7,910 bases of DNA, taken from assembly GCA_937990205.1 (NCBI GenBank), contig CALKRO010000058.1, forward strand, positions 1-7,910, read 5' to 3'. The stretch comes from an uncultured Candidatus Saccharibacteria bacterium. Lineage in GTDB: Bacteria > Patescibacteriota > Saccharimonadia > Saccharimonadales > Saccharimonadaceae. Position 1 is the stretch's first letter. Every line of letters starts with the position of its first letter. Shown here piece after piece: positions 1-5,760 of the stretch. The notes under the pieces were generated by a model. That model was not told the origin of the DNA. It ran no database searches and saw nothing but the letters and a program-made list of their open reading frames with translations. The position numbers and the translations under genes are program-made.

Positions 1-2982
1 ATTAATATCATCCAAGGTAAATTTCGCGTCACCCTTAGACTCATCATTATGAGGCACGTCATTATGAGGCACGTTATCAAACCCCTCATTATCCCCCGCC
101 CTAGAACCCCTAGCAGCCTCATCATTTTTCATTTTACTCAACAATTCCGCCATCTCTGGACTTCCCGCCTTTGCCTCGCTGGCCGGCACTTTCTTCACCC
201 CTAATGGAATACCTTTTTCGTCTCGATCAAAATTATCTAAACCAAGCGCCGCATCCATCGCGCCATCCCAAGGTTCATTGCTGGCAAAATTTCCATTTTC
301 AATATTTGCTCGTCCTTCATCACCATCACTAATCCTCAAGCGATCCTCGATTTCCTTTTCCACTTCTTCCCCTGGACGGCCGTATTTCTTTGCTGAATAA
401 TCTTTTAGAGCGGCAAAAATATTTCGATCCTCCTTACCTCTTGGCGGCAACAATCTCATCGTAAATGGCGCCGACGGCATACCGTGCATCAGAACCGTCG
501 CAATTGCGTGATAATTTGGCTGTTTATGTAAATCTTCCGCCTTAAAAGTCGGGGTAAAGACTTTTTCCATCATTTCCGCATCTGTTACACCCAGACGACC
601 CGCAATAATCGTACCCACATTACCCAGCACACCTTCACGGATCTTATCTGTTAGCTGCGTCATAAACTGGTTCGCCACAATCAAATTCAAACGGAATTTA
701 CGAGCTTCCGACAAGATCGACTCAAAGGAATCTGTCGAGAAGTTCTGGAACTCATCCACGAACAGACAGAAATCTTTACGTTCATGCTCTGGCGTATCCA
801 CCCTTGACATCGCGGCTGTCTGGAACTTCATCACAAAAATCATACCCAGAAGCTTGGAGTTTAGCTCCCCCAATTTACCCTTCGAAAGGTTCACCAAAAG
901 AATTTTTTGCTGATCCATAATTTCACGAATATTAAAGCCCGATTTAGTCTGGCCCAGCACCCGTTTCATCATCGTATTCTGCTTAAATGGGCTCCATTTT
1001 GAAGCAAACCATGTCACCACCTCACCGGCATCATTCGATTTCTGAGAAGCCGGAAATTCTTTGGTCCAATAATCAAAGAGGTCACGATCTGTCACGTATT
1101 TCAGTTTATCCGCCACTAAATCTGGATTAATAAATGGGCTTGGAATATCCAGAAAAGTCGCCCCTCTCGGATCACTCATTAAAAGCAGGGCGGCATTTCT
1201 AAACATTTGCTCACCACGTGGGCCAAAAATACCTGTATGCCCCGGGTCATACAGCGAATAGAGCATATTAATCCCCTCTTGTACGATAAAATCTTTCTGC
1301 TCCGTAGTCGCAAATTCCAACATATTCATACCAATTGGGAAATCCGTATCCGATGGGTCAAAATAAATCACATCATCGATACGATTTTCTGGCACCATCG
1401 AGAGCAATTCCTCCGTCACGTCACCGTGCGGGTCAATAAAACAGAAGCCTTTCCCTGCCAACATATCTTGATACGCCAAATTTTTCAAAAGTACCGACTT
1501 ACCCATACCAGAGGAACCGATAATATACGTGTGGCGCCTACGGTCATCTTCACCTAGTTTAATCATCTTTGTGTTACCACGATATTCGTTAACACCGAGT
1601 TCCAACCCATCTTCCACCAATACCGTCGGGGCGTCTACCTGTTTTGTCATCTGTCTTTCTACACCCGAAGATGGAATTGCCGCCTCAGATGGTAAGTGAA
1701 AAATCGAGGCCAATTCTTGCGTATTTAAAATCATCCCCTTTTTCTTGGTTGGGAAAAAGCGAAAAATATAATTCGTCACCAAAGTGTCCATTTTTTTCGC
1801 CATGTCATATTTAAAGCCATTCATGGTTGGTGAATCCAACTGCGAAAATGCCGCCACCACCCCACCAACCAAGGCCTCACTACGTTCATGACTACTCGAA
1901 TGTGCCACCACGCGAATTAAACATTCAAAAACCGGATACTTGGTTTTGTTTTCAATCATTTGGGCTTCGTCGAGTTTAACCTGCGAAACTTCCTTAGTCG
2001 CTTCTTTGCCTTTATCATATTCATGTAGCTCCGGCACTTCGAATGGTGCGCGAATCACGTCCATGATTAAATTTAGTACTCGGCCTTGTCCGAAGAATCC
2101 ACTGCCCGATTTAACTTTTTTACCCTCTCGTAAATTTTTTACAATTTCTTCAACTTTTTTTCGCCAACTATCCCCCACTGGGCGAAACATCAGTTGCAAC
2201 CCCAACCCTTCACCTTTTTTTGCCTTTGCGAAAGCGTTCAAAATCGCTAATTGCGCATCCCATTTTGACTCTGAGAATACTTGGATTGGATAATATTCTT
2301 CCTTCTTAAAAATCAGTTCACCACCTGCCACGTTGCGACTATCATCATCTTCCTTCGCCTCGTCACCTAATCCCGCATTCGAGAAAATATTCTCCACCTC
2401 GGCCTCTTCGAGACGTGCCGTTGGATAAGAAGATTGAATTGCCTGCTTTACAATTTCCGTCGTCACGGCCGGCACTACTGCGTAATATTTCACCAAGCCG
2501 TCGACCACCACCATTTCGAATGAGAAATATTTTTGGCCATATAATTTCGTACTGAAATTCTCTTTTTTCAGAGTAGAAGCGATAATTGAATACATAATTG
2601 TCGACTGCGAAATCGCTTCTTCATTAACGTCACGCTCATCTCTTCCGCCGCCCTGAATATCATCAGTTGCCGGTGGCAAATGGATCAAGAGTGGAATTAA
2701 TTTTAGTGAACGCTCGTATTCCTTCGCCTTACGTTTTTTAGCTAAAATCTTCACCCCCACAAAGAGTGCTGCCACTAAAACTAGAATAAAAATTTGTACA
2801 CCAATTATGATGTTATTCGAGAAAATTTTTGAAAAATCCGCCCCCTGCTTTGGCGCAAAAATTGAACTACTTTTTTGTTCATTCTGCAGATTTTTTTGTG
2901 TGGTTTTATTTGCCTCAGAATCCACTGACGTTCCCGTCGTGTTTCTTCGCATAATAATATTTTCCACCGGATTTTCGTTCAT
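1..2982 (-). CDS. VirD4/HerA-like type IV secretion ATPase, membrane-anchored (3' end outside window)
   Basis: Seen: 994 codons are open from the ATG at 2982 to the left edge, with no stop, so the C-terminus is missing. Residues 1-55 are polar, about 58-80 form one transmembrane helix followed by a Lys/Arg-rich stretch, and roughly 90-470 are a mixed region without a motif I recognise. The ATPase core begins near 485: Walker A GSSGMGKS at 489-496, then FIDPHGD shortly after, a YFDPSDTDFPIGMNML segment, and Walker B FCLFVDEF with D743 and E744. An IVANQF segment follows, and the tail is Asp/Glu/Gly-rich. Family knowledge: this resembles the conjugative DNA-transfer (TraG/VirD4, TraM-recognition) and HerA/DUF87 ATPases common in Patescibacteria, which are inner-membrane motors moving DNA or protein. 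The start is supported by a weak purine-rich GAAGAG 6 nt upstream; there is no -10 box at the leaderless position. It is the last of three collinear minus-strand genes. Whether DNA or protein is moved is unknown. Confidence 0.88.
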   Translation of the reverse strand, partial: MNENPVENIIMRRNTTGTSVDSEANKTTQKNLQNEQKSSSIFAPKQGADFSKIFSNNIIIGVQIFILVLVAALFVGVKILAKKRKAKEYERSLKLIPLLIHLPPATDDIQGGGRDERDVNEEAISQSTIMYSIIASTLKKENFSTKLYGQKYFSFEMVVVDGLVKYYAVVPAVTTEIVKQAIQSSYPTARLEEAEVENIFSNAGLGDEAKEDDDSRNVAGGELIFKKEEYYPIQVFSESKWDAQLAILNAFAKAKKGEGLGLQLMFRPVGDSWRKKVEEIVKNLREGKKVKSGSGFFGQGRVLNLIMDVIRAPFEVPELHEYDKGKEATKEVSQVKLDEAQMIENKTKYPVFECLIRVVAHSSSHERSEALVGGVVAAFSQLDSPTMNGFKYDMAKKMDTLVTNYIFRFFPTKKKGMILNTQELASIFHLPSEAAIPSSGVERQMTKQVDAPTVLVEDGLELGVNEYRGNTKMIKLGEDDRRRHTYIIGSSGMGKSVLLKNLAYQDMLAGKGFCFIDPHGDVTEELLSMVPENRIDDVIYFDPSDTDFPIGMNMLEFATTEQKDFIVQEGINMLYSLYDPGHTGIFGPRGEQMFRNAALLLMSDPRGATFLDIPSPFINPDLVADKLKYVTDRDLFDYWTKEFPASQKSNDAGEVVTWFASKWSPFKQNTMMKRVLGQTKSGFNIREIMDQQKILLVNLSKGKLGELNSKLLGMIFVMKFQTAAMSRVDTPEHERKDFCLFVDEFQNFSTDSFESILSEARKFRLNLIVANQFMTQLTDKIREGVLGNVGTIIAGRLGVTDAEMMEKVFTPTFKAEDLHKQPNYHAIATVLMHGMPSAPFTMRLLPPRGKEDRNIFAALKDYSAKKYGRPGEEVEKEIEDRLRISDGDEGRANIENGNFASNEPWDGAMDAALGLDNFDRDEKGIPLGVKKVPASEAKAGSPEMAELLSKMKNDEAARGSRAGDNEGFDNVPHNDVPHNDESKGDAKFTLDDIN
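45..74 (-). repeat. Two perfect 15-bp tandem copies in the ATPase C-terminal tail
   Basis: CATTATGAGGCACGT occurs twice back to back on the plus strand. In the gene it reads VPHND-VPHND inside the acidic low-complexity tail. A 15-bp unit keeps frame, so copy number can change without breaking the gene. Confidence 0.85.
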
Positions 2983-3122
2983 TTTTATCTCTTCTTTTGT
3001 CTTGTTTAGCTATGTCTTATTTTCTTAATTTATCTTCGTTTTTTCCTAAACTCTTTTTAGGTTAATCTTTTTCTTTTCTATCAGGTTAACCTTTTTCTTT
3101 CCTATTTACCCCTGATCTTCAT
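2983..3122 (-). other. Purine-rich spacer before the ATPase gene, with a 24-bp direct repeat
   Basis: This 140-bp gap between the stop of the repeat protein and the ATPase start is strongly A/G-rich on the minus strand. Plus-strand positions 3059-3080 and 3083-3104 are near-identical 22-mers (20 of 22 matching) with a 24-bp period. Each begins AGGTTAA; the copy at 3083 contains the perfect palindrome AGGTTAACCT. No terminator is visible, so the ATPase may be co-transcribed with the gene upstream, or may have its own promoter controlled through these repeats. Confidence 0.55.
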
Positions 3123-3968
3123 CTAATTATCCTGACCGAGTATTCTTCCATATCTGTCGAGCAAAAGTTTCGCGCTCAGCATTCTTTTTTGTCGATACTG
3201 TATGGTCGGACTTTTAATCTTCTTGGTTTTCTCAACTTCTTTCAGTATCTCTTCCTCTAAGCCATCTCTATCTCGCGCCTTCAGCAGATCTGTACCGATC
3301 AGTTTTCCATCTTCGAAAGTCCGCGTCCCCACCGTAACAATCTTACCCAAATCGCTTTTTGGCACCCCCTCATCACTGAACTCATCCCCTTGTTCAACCT
3401 CCGCTCGTTCTGTCTCCAGATTTTTTTCTTGTTCAATCAGTGAATTTGCATTTTCAAAGCCTTGTATCTGCTCCGAATGAATTTGCATTGGGTTTACCTG
3501 CTCAAACTGCCCCTGTCCCGACACACTATTCATCTGCACCCACTCTGGCACACCACTCGGCTGCATTCCCTCTGAGACGCCTCCTATCCGCATCTCCTCT
3601 GGAACACTGTTCATTTGCGCCTGCCCCGGCACACTATTCATCCGCGTCTGATTTAGTACGCCATTCATCTGCACTTGATCTGGCACACCGTTCATCTGCG
3701 CTTGCATCGCCATCTGGCCCATCGCCATCTGTCCTCTGTCAAAACCGTTCGCCCCAGGCATTCCCTGAGCTTCAAACATTTGGTTCAGTTTCGCCACAGC
3801 TTCATCTTGCGTCAGTCTAGTTGGAACCTGTTCCGCCCCAAAATCACCCGAAGGCATCTGCCCCATCCCATCCGATACCTGTTCCACCCCTAAAGAATTT
3901 AAGCCAGAAAAATCCTGTCGTTCTCGATCATTTACTCCAGAAACCTGCCCAATATTTTTCTGATCCAT
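3123..3968 (-). CDS. Gln/Met-rich repeat protein, function unknown
   Basis: A 281-residue protein I do not recognise. It has no signal peptide or transmembrane helix. Residues 1-90 are polar and rich in Gln, Gly and Met, and include a doubled GQMAM. Residues 91-153 are seven consecutive 9-residue units, such as QMNGVPDQV, QMNGVLNQT, RMNSVPGQA and QMNSVPEEM. Residues 170-205 are acidic and Gln-rich. Residues 205-281 look folded: a GTRTFEDGKLIGTDLL strand-turn segment, then a charged helical stretch and RMLSAKLLLDRYGRIL. The ATG at 3968 is chosen because an extended -10 box lies exactly 6 nt upstream. It sits between the membrane protein gene (36 nt upstream) and the ATPase gene (140 nt downstream). 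From position alone I infer a partner, scaffold or substrate of the ATPase, with the repeats as a flexible linker or surface stalk. Confidence 0.85.
   Translation of the reverse strand: MDQKNIGQVSGVNDRERQDFSGLNSLGVEQVSDGMGQMPSGDFGAEQVPTRLTQDEAVAKLNQMFEAQGMPGANGFDRGQMAMGQMAMQAQMNGVPDQVQMNGVLNQTRMNSVPGQAQMNSVPEEMRIGGVSEGMQPSGVPEWVQMNSVSGQGQFEQVNPMQIHSEQIQGFENANSLIEQEKNLETERAEVEQGDEFSDEGVPKSDLGKIVTVGTRTFEDGKLIGTDLLKARDRDGLEEEILKEVEKTKKIKSPTIQYRQKRMLSAKLLLDRYGRILGQDN
3510..3698 (-). repeat. Seven 27-bp (9-codon) coding repeats
   Basis: These encode residues 91-153 of the repeat protein. The consensus is about QMN(G/S)VPxQx; the fifth and sixth copies, RIGGVSEGM and QPSGVPEWV, are the most diverged. 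The plus strand shows the periodic CATCTGC / CATTTGC and GCACACC / GCACACT blocks. Unit length keeps the reading frame. Confidence 0.9.
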
Positions 3969-3974
3969 GCCCCT

Positions 3975-3985
3975 ATTTTAGCATA
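3975..3985 (-). promoter_or_regulatory. Extended -10 promoter of the repeat-protein gene
   Basis: Minus strand reads TATGCTAAAAT, a TGn extended -10 with TAAAAT at 3980-3975. Six nucleotides (AGGGGC) separate it from the ATG at 3968, which puts the expected transcription start on the A of the start codon. No convincing -35 is seen. The GGGG is too close to the ATG to act as a ribosome binding site. Confidence 0.6.
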
Positions 3986-4003
3986 AACACTATGAAAAAA
4001 ATA

Positions 4004-4360
4004 CTATTTCACCATCTTGGTGAACACAAAAAATAACAAACCAACAAAAATTGCCGGTAAGAAAATCAAAACCAGCAAATTTGTCACACTTGAAGCCACT
4101 AAAATCAACAACATAATCGGATACATCGCAATAATTCCCGCCTTAAAATAGTCCGTCTGTGTAGTTCTGTTTTTTAGAAAAACTACCTTCAAAAACAGGT
4201 TCATCACCCAGGTAATAATTCCAAAAACCAGAACATAAAGCAGCACAAAAGCCAGCATAATCCCTAGCGGGCCGACCATCATTGGCGTAGTAGTGAAGAG
4301 CATAACTACTAAAATAATCAAAGAAATTAAGCTTGAAATTCCGATCAAAAGATTAACCAT
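4004..4360 (-). CDS. Small four-helix inner-membrane protein, function unknown
   Basis: A 118-residue, very hydrophobic protein. Likely membrane segments are about residues 4-23, 32-58, 74-90 and 92-114. A polar KNRTTQTD loop lies at 63-70 and the C-terminus is KMVK. No catalytic motif is visible and I do not recognise a family. An in-frame TTG at 4378 would add six residues. I prefer the ATG at 4360 because TATAAT lies exactly 6 nt before it, and a start at the TTG would place that -10 box inside the coding sequence. The stop is 36 nt before the next gene on the same strand. Small membrane proteins often accompany type IV secretion ATPases as pore or assembly parts (pilin- or VirB2/VirB3-like), but here that is inference from context only. 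Confidence 0.8.
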   Translation of the reverse strand: MVNLLIGISSLISLIILVVMLFTTTPMMVGPLGIMLAFVLLYVLVFGIITWVMNLFLKVVFLKNRTTQTDYFKAGIIAMYPIMLLILVASSVTNLLVLIFLPAIFVGLLFFVFTKMVK

Positions 4361-4366
4361 AAGACT

Positions 4367-4372
4367 ATTATA
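4367..4372 (-). promoter_or_regulatory. -10 box of the membrane-protein gene (leaderless type)
   Basis: A perfect TATAAT on the minus strand with AGTCTT (6 nt) between it and the ATG at 4360. There is no good -35 at 17 bp (TGGGAG). A GGGAGGG run lies about 30 nt before the ATG, too far to serve it as a ribosome binding site. Confidence 0.55.
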
Positions 4373-4443
4373 AAGCAATTTCCTATTCCCTCCCAGAAAT
4401 ATTTCCTAATGCTTCGATTTTCCATAAATTTATCTAATGTGCA

Positions 4444-4660
4444 ATGGAAAATACCATAGTCAAGCGGGTGGTTATCTGGCAAAAACATAACTATAAGCCA
4501 CAACCATCACCGCTTGAAATTGACCGCTCCACTTTTAGTGGGGCAAAAGATCAGCCTCAGCTGATACGCCAGAAAATCTGGCTAACGTAGTCTTAGTCGC
4601 TACATTGGTCTTTCTCCTAATTGTTAATGTGTTGTTTATTTGTATTTTTGTCTTTCGACA
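4444..4660 (-). ncRNA. Candidate structured RNA or long structured leader, unidentified
   Basis: A 217-nt stretch clearly more GC-rich than the AT-rich spacer around it, with a series of perfect hairpins. In minus-strand order: TGTC-GAAA-GACA (4660-4649, GNRA-type loop); an A/C-rich single-stranded stretch; GTAG/CTAC (4603-4587); GCCAGA-TTT-TCTGGC (4582-4568); ATCAGC-TGAG-GCTGAT (4565-4550); CCACT-AAA-AGTGG (4541-4529); TCAAGCGG/CCGCTTGA closing a 58-nt element (4517-4460); and ATGG/CCAT (4457-4444). A consensus-like promoter lies just upstream. There is no U-rich terminator at the left end, so the transcript may run on into the membrane-protein gene at 4360 as a leader of about 300 nt. It does not match tmRNA, RNase P RNA, SRP RNA or any riboswitch motif I can recall. 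Because stems are symmetric, the opposite strand is not excluded. Confidence 0.5.
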
Positions 4661-4665
4661 TTCTT

Positions 4666-4694
4666 ATAGTATCATGGGTGTCTAATTTATGCAA
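4666..4694 (-). promoter_or_regulatory. Promoter of the structured RNA element
   Basis: Minus strand: TTGCAT (4694-4689), a 17-bp spacer ending in TGA, then TACTAT (4671-4666), so the -10 is also of the extended TGn type. The predicted start near 4660 coincides with the first hairpin. Confidence 0.6.
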
Positions 4695-4997
4695 GCCTTT
4701 TTCATTAAATATTTAAGTAATAAATACAACATAATAGCATAATAACCTGTTAAATATCTAAAATATCAAACATCTATAATTGTATAAATTACTACAAAAT
4801 AGCCAAAAACCATACATGTTGTAATTAAAAATTTAACAAAATACAACAATATTCATAGAAAATTACCTAAAATCTCATTCTAAATACTATAGAAAATCAC
4901 CCTAACTTTAATCATACTAAAATTTAAATAATTCCCCCTTTTTATATTGCTGAACCAAAAAACCTTTACTATTCCCTTTTCTTTTTTCTGATCAAAA
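4695..4997. other. AT-rich spacer, nothing assigned
   Basis: About 300 bp of roughly 80% A+T with frequent stops in all frames. The only structure noted is a 7-bp inverted repeat, TGTTGTA (4817-4823) and TACAACA (4842-4848), around an 18-nt AT-rich loop, plus a second AAATACAACA at 4722-4731. Confidence 0.6.
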
Positions 4998-5126
4998 ATG
5001 CTTCCATGTACCAACCGACAAAAACTCACGAAAAAAATAGTATCTAAAAAAGATGAGAAAAAACAAGTTTATACAAAAGAACAAACTGCTGCTTTAAGGC
5101 AGTGGTTTAACAATTACAGTAAGTAA
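4998..5126 (+). CDS. Possible 42-residue Lys-rich peptide
   Basis: An ATG-to-TAA ORF starting MLPCTNRQKLTKK and ending ALRQWFNNYSK, with 10 lysines and no membrane segment. It has no Shine-Dalgarno sequence and no -10 box at the leaderless distance; the nearest candidate is TACTAT at 4967-4972 without a matching -35. It ends 15 nt before the next mini-ORF, whose ribosome binding site starts 1 nt after this stop, an operon-like arrangement. Against it: an ORF of this length is not rare by chance. No family recognised. Confidence 0.3.
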   Translation: MLPCTNRQKLTKKIVSKKDEKKQVYTKEQTAALRQWFNNYSK

Positions 5127-5127
5127 A

Positions 5128-5136
5128 AAGGAGGTG
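5128..5136 (+). promoter_or_regulatory. Perfect Shine-Dalgarno sequence
   Basis: AAGGAGGTG matches the usual 16S rRNA 3' end over nine bases and sits 5 nt before the ATG at 5142. It is the strongest ribosome-binding sequence I see in the window, where other clear starts are leaderless or weakly purine-rich. Confidence 0.5.
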
Positions 5137-5141
5137 CGAGA

Positions 5142-5192
5142 ATGAAAGAACGCTTCAACGCCAAAATTAGCGCTAATATTAATGACTTTTAG
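5142..5192 (+). CDS. Possible 16-residue mini-ORF, MKERFNAKISANINDF
   Basis: The ATG follows the perfect Shine-Dalgarno at ideal spacing, but the frame closes with TAG after 16 codons. The same frame then stays open for 54 codons, to a TAA at about 5355-5357; most of that downstream part has no protein-like character and crosses the hairpin at 5299-5316. It could be a real tiny peptide, a leader peptide, or the remnant of a gene broken by an amber codon. Confidence 0.3.
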   Translation: MKERFNAKISANINDF

Positions 5193-5291
5193 AAGCTACT
5201 AAAACTTCATAAAAATCTAAAAATATTTTTTGGCATAAATTCTAAGCTACATTCTATTTTTATATTAAACCCAAAAACGATTTTTAGTTAC

Positions 5292-5316
5292 AAAAAAAGA
5301 CACGCCGCAATGTGTC
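5292..5316 (-). terminator. Second, back-up terminator of the 118-nt RNA unit
   Basis: Minus strand: stem GACAC/GTGTC (5316-5312 with 5303-5299) around an 8-nt loop, followed by seven T (5298-5292). It lies about 35 nt beyond the first terminator on the same strand. The 5-bp stem is short. Confidence 0.5.
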
Positions 5317-5350
5317 ATAAAAATCCAATAATAAAACCATCAAAATATTC

Positions 5351-5399
5351 AAAATAAAAAAAGAAATCGGTCAAACTGCGAGGAATACCGATTTCTTTT
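5351..5399 (-). terminator. Strong intrinsic terminator of the 118-nt RNA unit
   Basis: Perfect stem AAAAGAAATCGGT (5399-5387) with ACCGATTTCTTTT (5371-5359), 15-nt loop, then a T-rich tail reading TTTATTTT. The U-tract is much better on the minus strand than on the plus strand, where only CTTTTG follows, though the hairpin could also weakly stop plus-strand transcripts. Confidence 0.85.
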
Positions 5400-5468
5400 G
5401 TAGAGTGTGGAGTTTTTTGGCTATATTGTTTGTTTTTGGCTTGTGAACAATTTTGTTATTCAAAAGCT
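5351..5468 (-). ncRNA. Unidentified small RNA of about 118 nt with its own promoter and terminator
   Basis: A transcription start near 5468 is predicted from a consensus promoter, and the terminator hairpin ends near 5351. The 5' half is A/C-rich; TTG-AATAACAA and TTGTT-CACAA near the start can form a weak hairpin. The terminator stem takes up about the last 45 nt. There is no ATG. A TTG-started frame of about 30 codons (5463 leftward) exists, but it has no ribosome binding site within the transcript and ends inside the terminator loop, so I favour a non-coding RNA. I do not recognise the family; a trans-acting regulatory RNA is a plausible guess, and a 6S-like RNA cannot be excluded. It is downstream of ssrA on the same strand but separated by the ssrA terminator. 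Confidence 0.65.
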
Positions 5469-5474
5469 ACCTCT

Positions 5475-5503
5475 ATAATACCGCTTCAAAACGCTAATGT
5501 CAA
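5475..5503 (-). promoter_or_regulatory. Consensus sigma-70-type promoter
   Basis: Minus strand: TTGACA (5503-5498), exactly 17 bp, TATTAT (5480-5475). The -35 matches consensus completely and the -10 at five of six positions. This is the best promoter in the window and drives the 118-nt RNA. Confidence 0.8.
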
Positions 5504-5505
5504 CA

Positions 5506-5660
5506 TATTTTTGAATAATTTTTTTACAATTTTGCCCTATTTTTTAGTTTTCCACATCTACCCCTGTTAACTCTGTATACTATTTTTGAACAATTTTAGT
5601 TTTACCTGAACACATATTTTATTATTTTGAGCTATTTTAAGCCATCTACCCCTGTTAGAC
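5506..5660. repeat. Imperfect duplication upstream of the small-RNA promoter
   Basis: CATCTACCCCTGTTA is present twice, at 5555-5569 and 5643-5657 (88 bp apart). Each copy is preceded by a related AT-rich block with TATTTTTGAAyAATTTT (near 5506 and 5581); a third GAACAATTTT is at 5444-5453. The block lies between the ssrA terminator and the small-RNA promoter. It looks like an old tandem duplication or paired binding sites. TTTTCCACA at 5548-5556 resembles a DnaA box, but it is single. Confidence 0.6.
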
Positions 5661-5724
5661 TTAATTTTACATTTTTTATTTTCAGTCAAAATCCTTTCTC
5701 AAGCATTTATTTATTTAAAAACAT

Positions 5725-5748
5725 AAAAAATAGCCTCGAAAAAGGCCA
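5725..5748 (-). terminator. ssrA: ssrA terminator
   Basis: Minus strand: TGGCCT (5748-5743), loop TTTTCG, AGGCTA (5736-5731), then six T (5730-5725) and further T-runs. The stem is 6 bp with one G-T pair. It begins 13 nt after the encoded CCA end of the tmRNA. Confidence 0.8.
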
Positions 5749-5760
5749 TTCAAAATCGAT

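Noticed and set aside
3510..3698. CRISPR-like regular repeats
   Set aside because: The units are contiguous without spacers and form an in-frame 9-residue protein repeat.
3440..3820. 126-codon plus-strand ORF rich in Ser, Ala, Pro and His
   Set aside because: It is the antisense shadow of the 27-bp repeats in the minus-strand repeat protein. The same applies to other plus-strand frames in 1207-4036 and the frames opposite or out of register with comM.
4361..4378. TTG start six codons upstream of the membrane protein ATG
   Set aside because: It would put the TATAAT -10 box inside the coding sequence; the ATG at 4360 fits the leaderless spacing seen at two other genes.
4444..4590. 48-codon plus-strand ORF starting MENTIVKRVV
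   Set aside because: It coincides with the hairpin series, lacks a Shine-Dalgarno, and has only a weak -10 (TCTAAT) upstream. A frame of this length is expected by chance in less AT-rich sequence, and a minus-strand frame of about the same length overlaps the same place.
4600..4618. AGGAG followed by ATG on the minus strand within the structured element
   Set aside because: The ATG is followed at once by TAG, and no usable start exists in the neighbouring open frame (GTAGCGACT...). It is better explained as part of an RNA.
5436..5660. Possible replication origin (AT-rich, repeats, TTTTCCACA resembling a DnaA box)
   Set aside because: Only one DnaA-like box is seen, there is no dnaA/dnaN neighbourhood, and base skew does not switch across the region.
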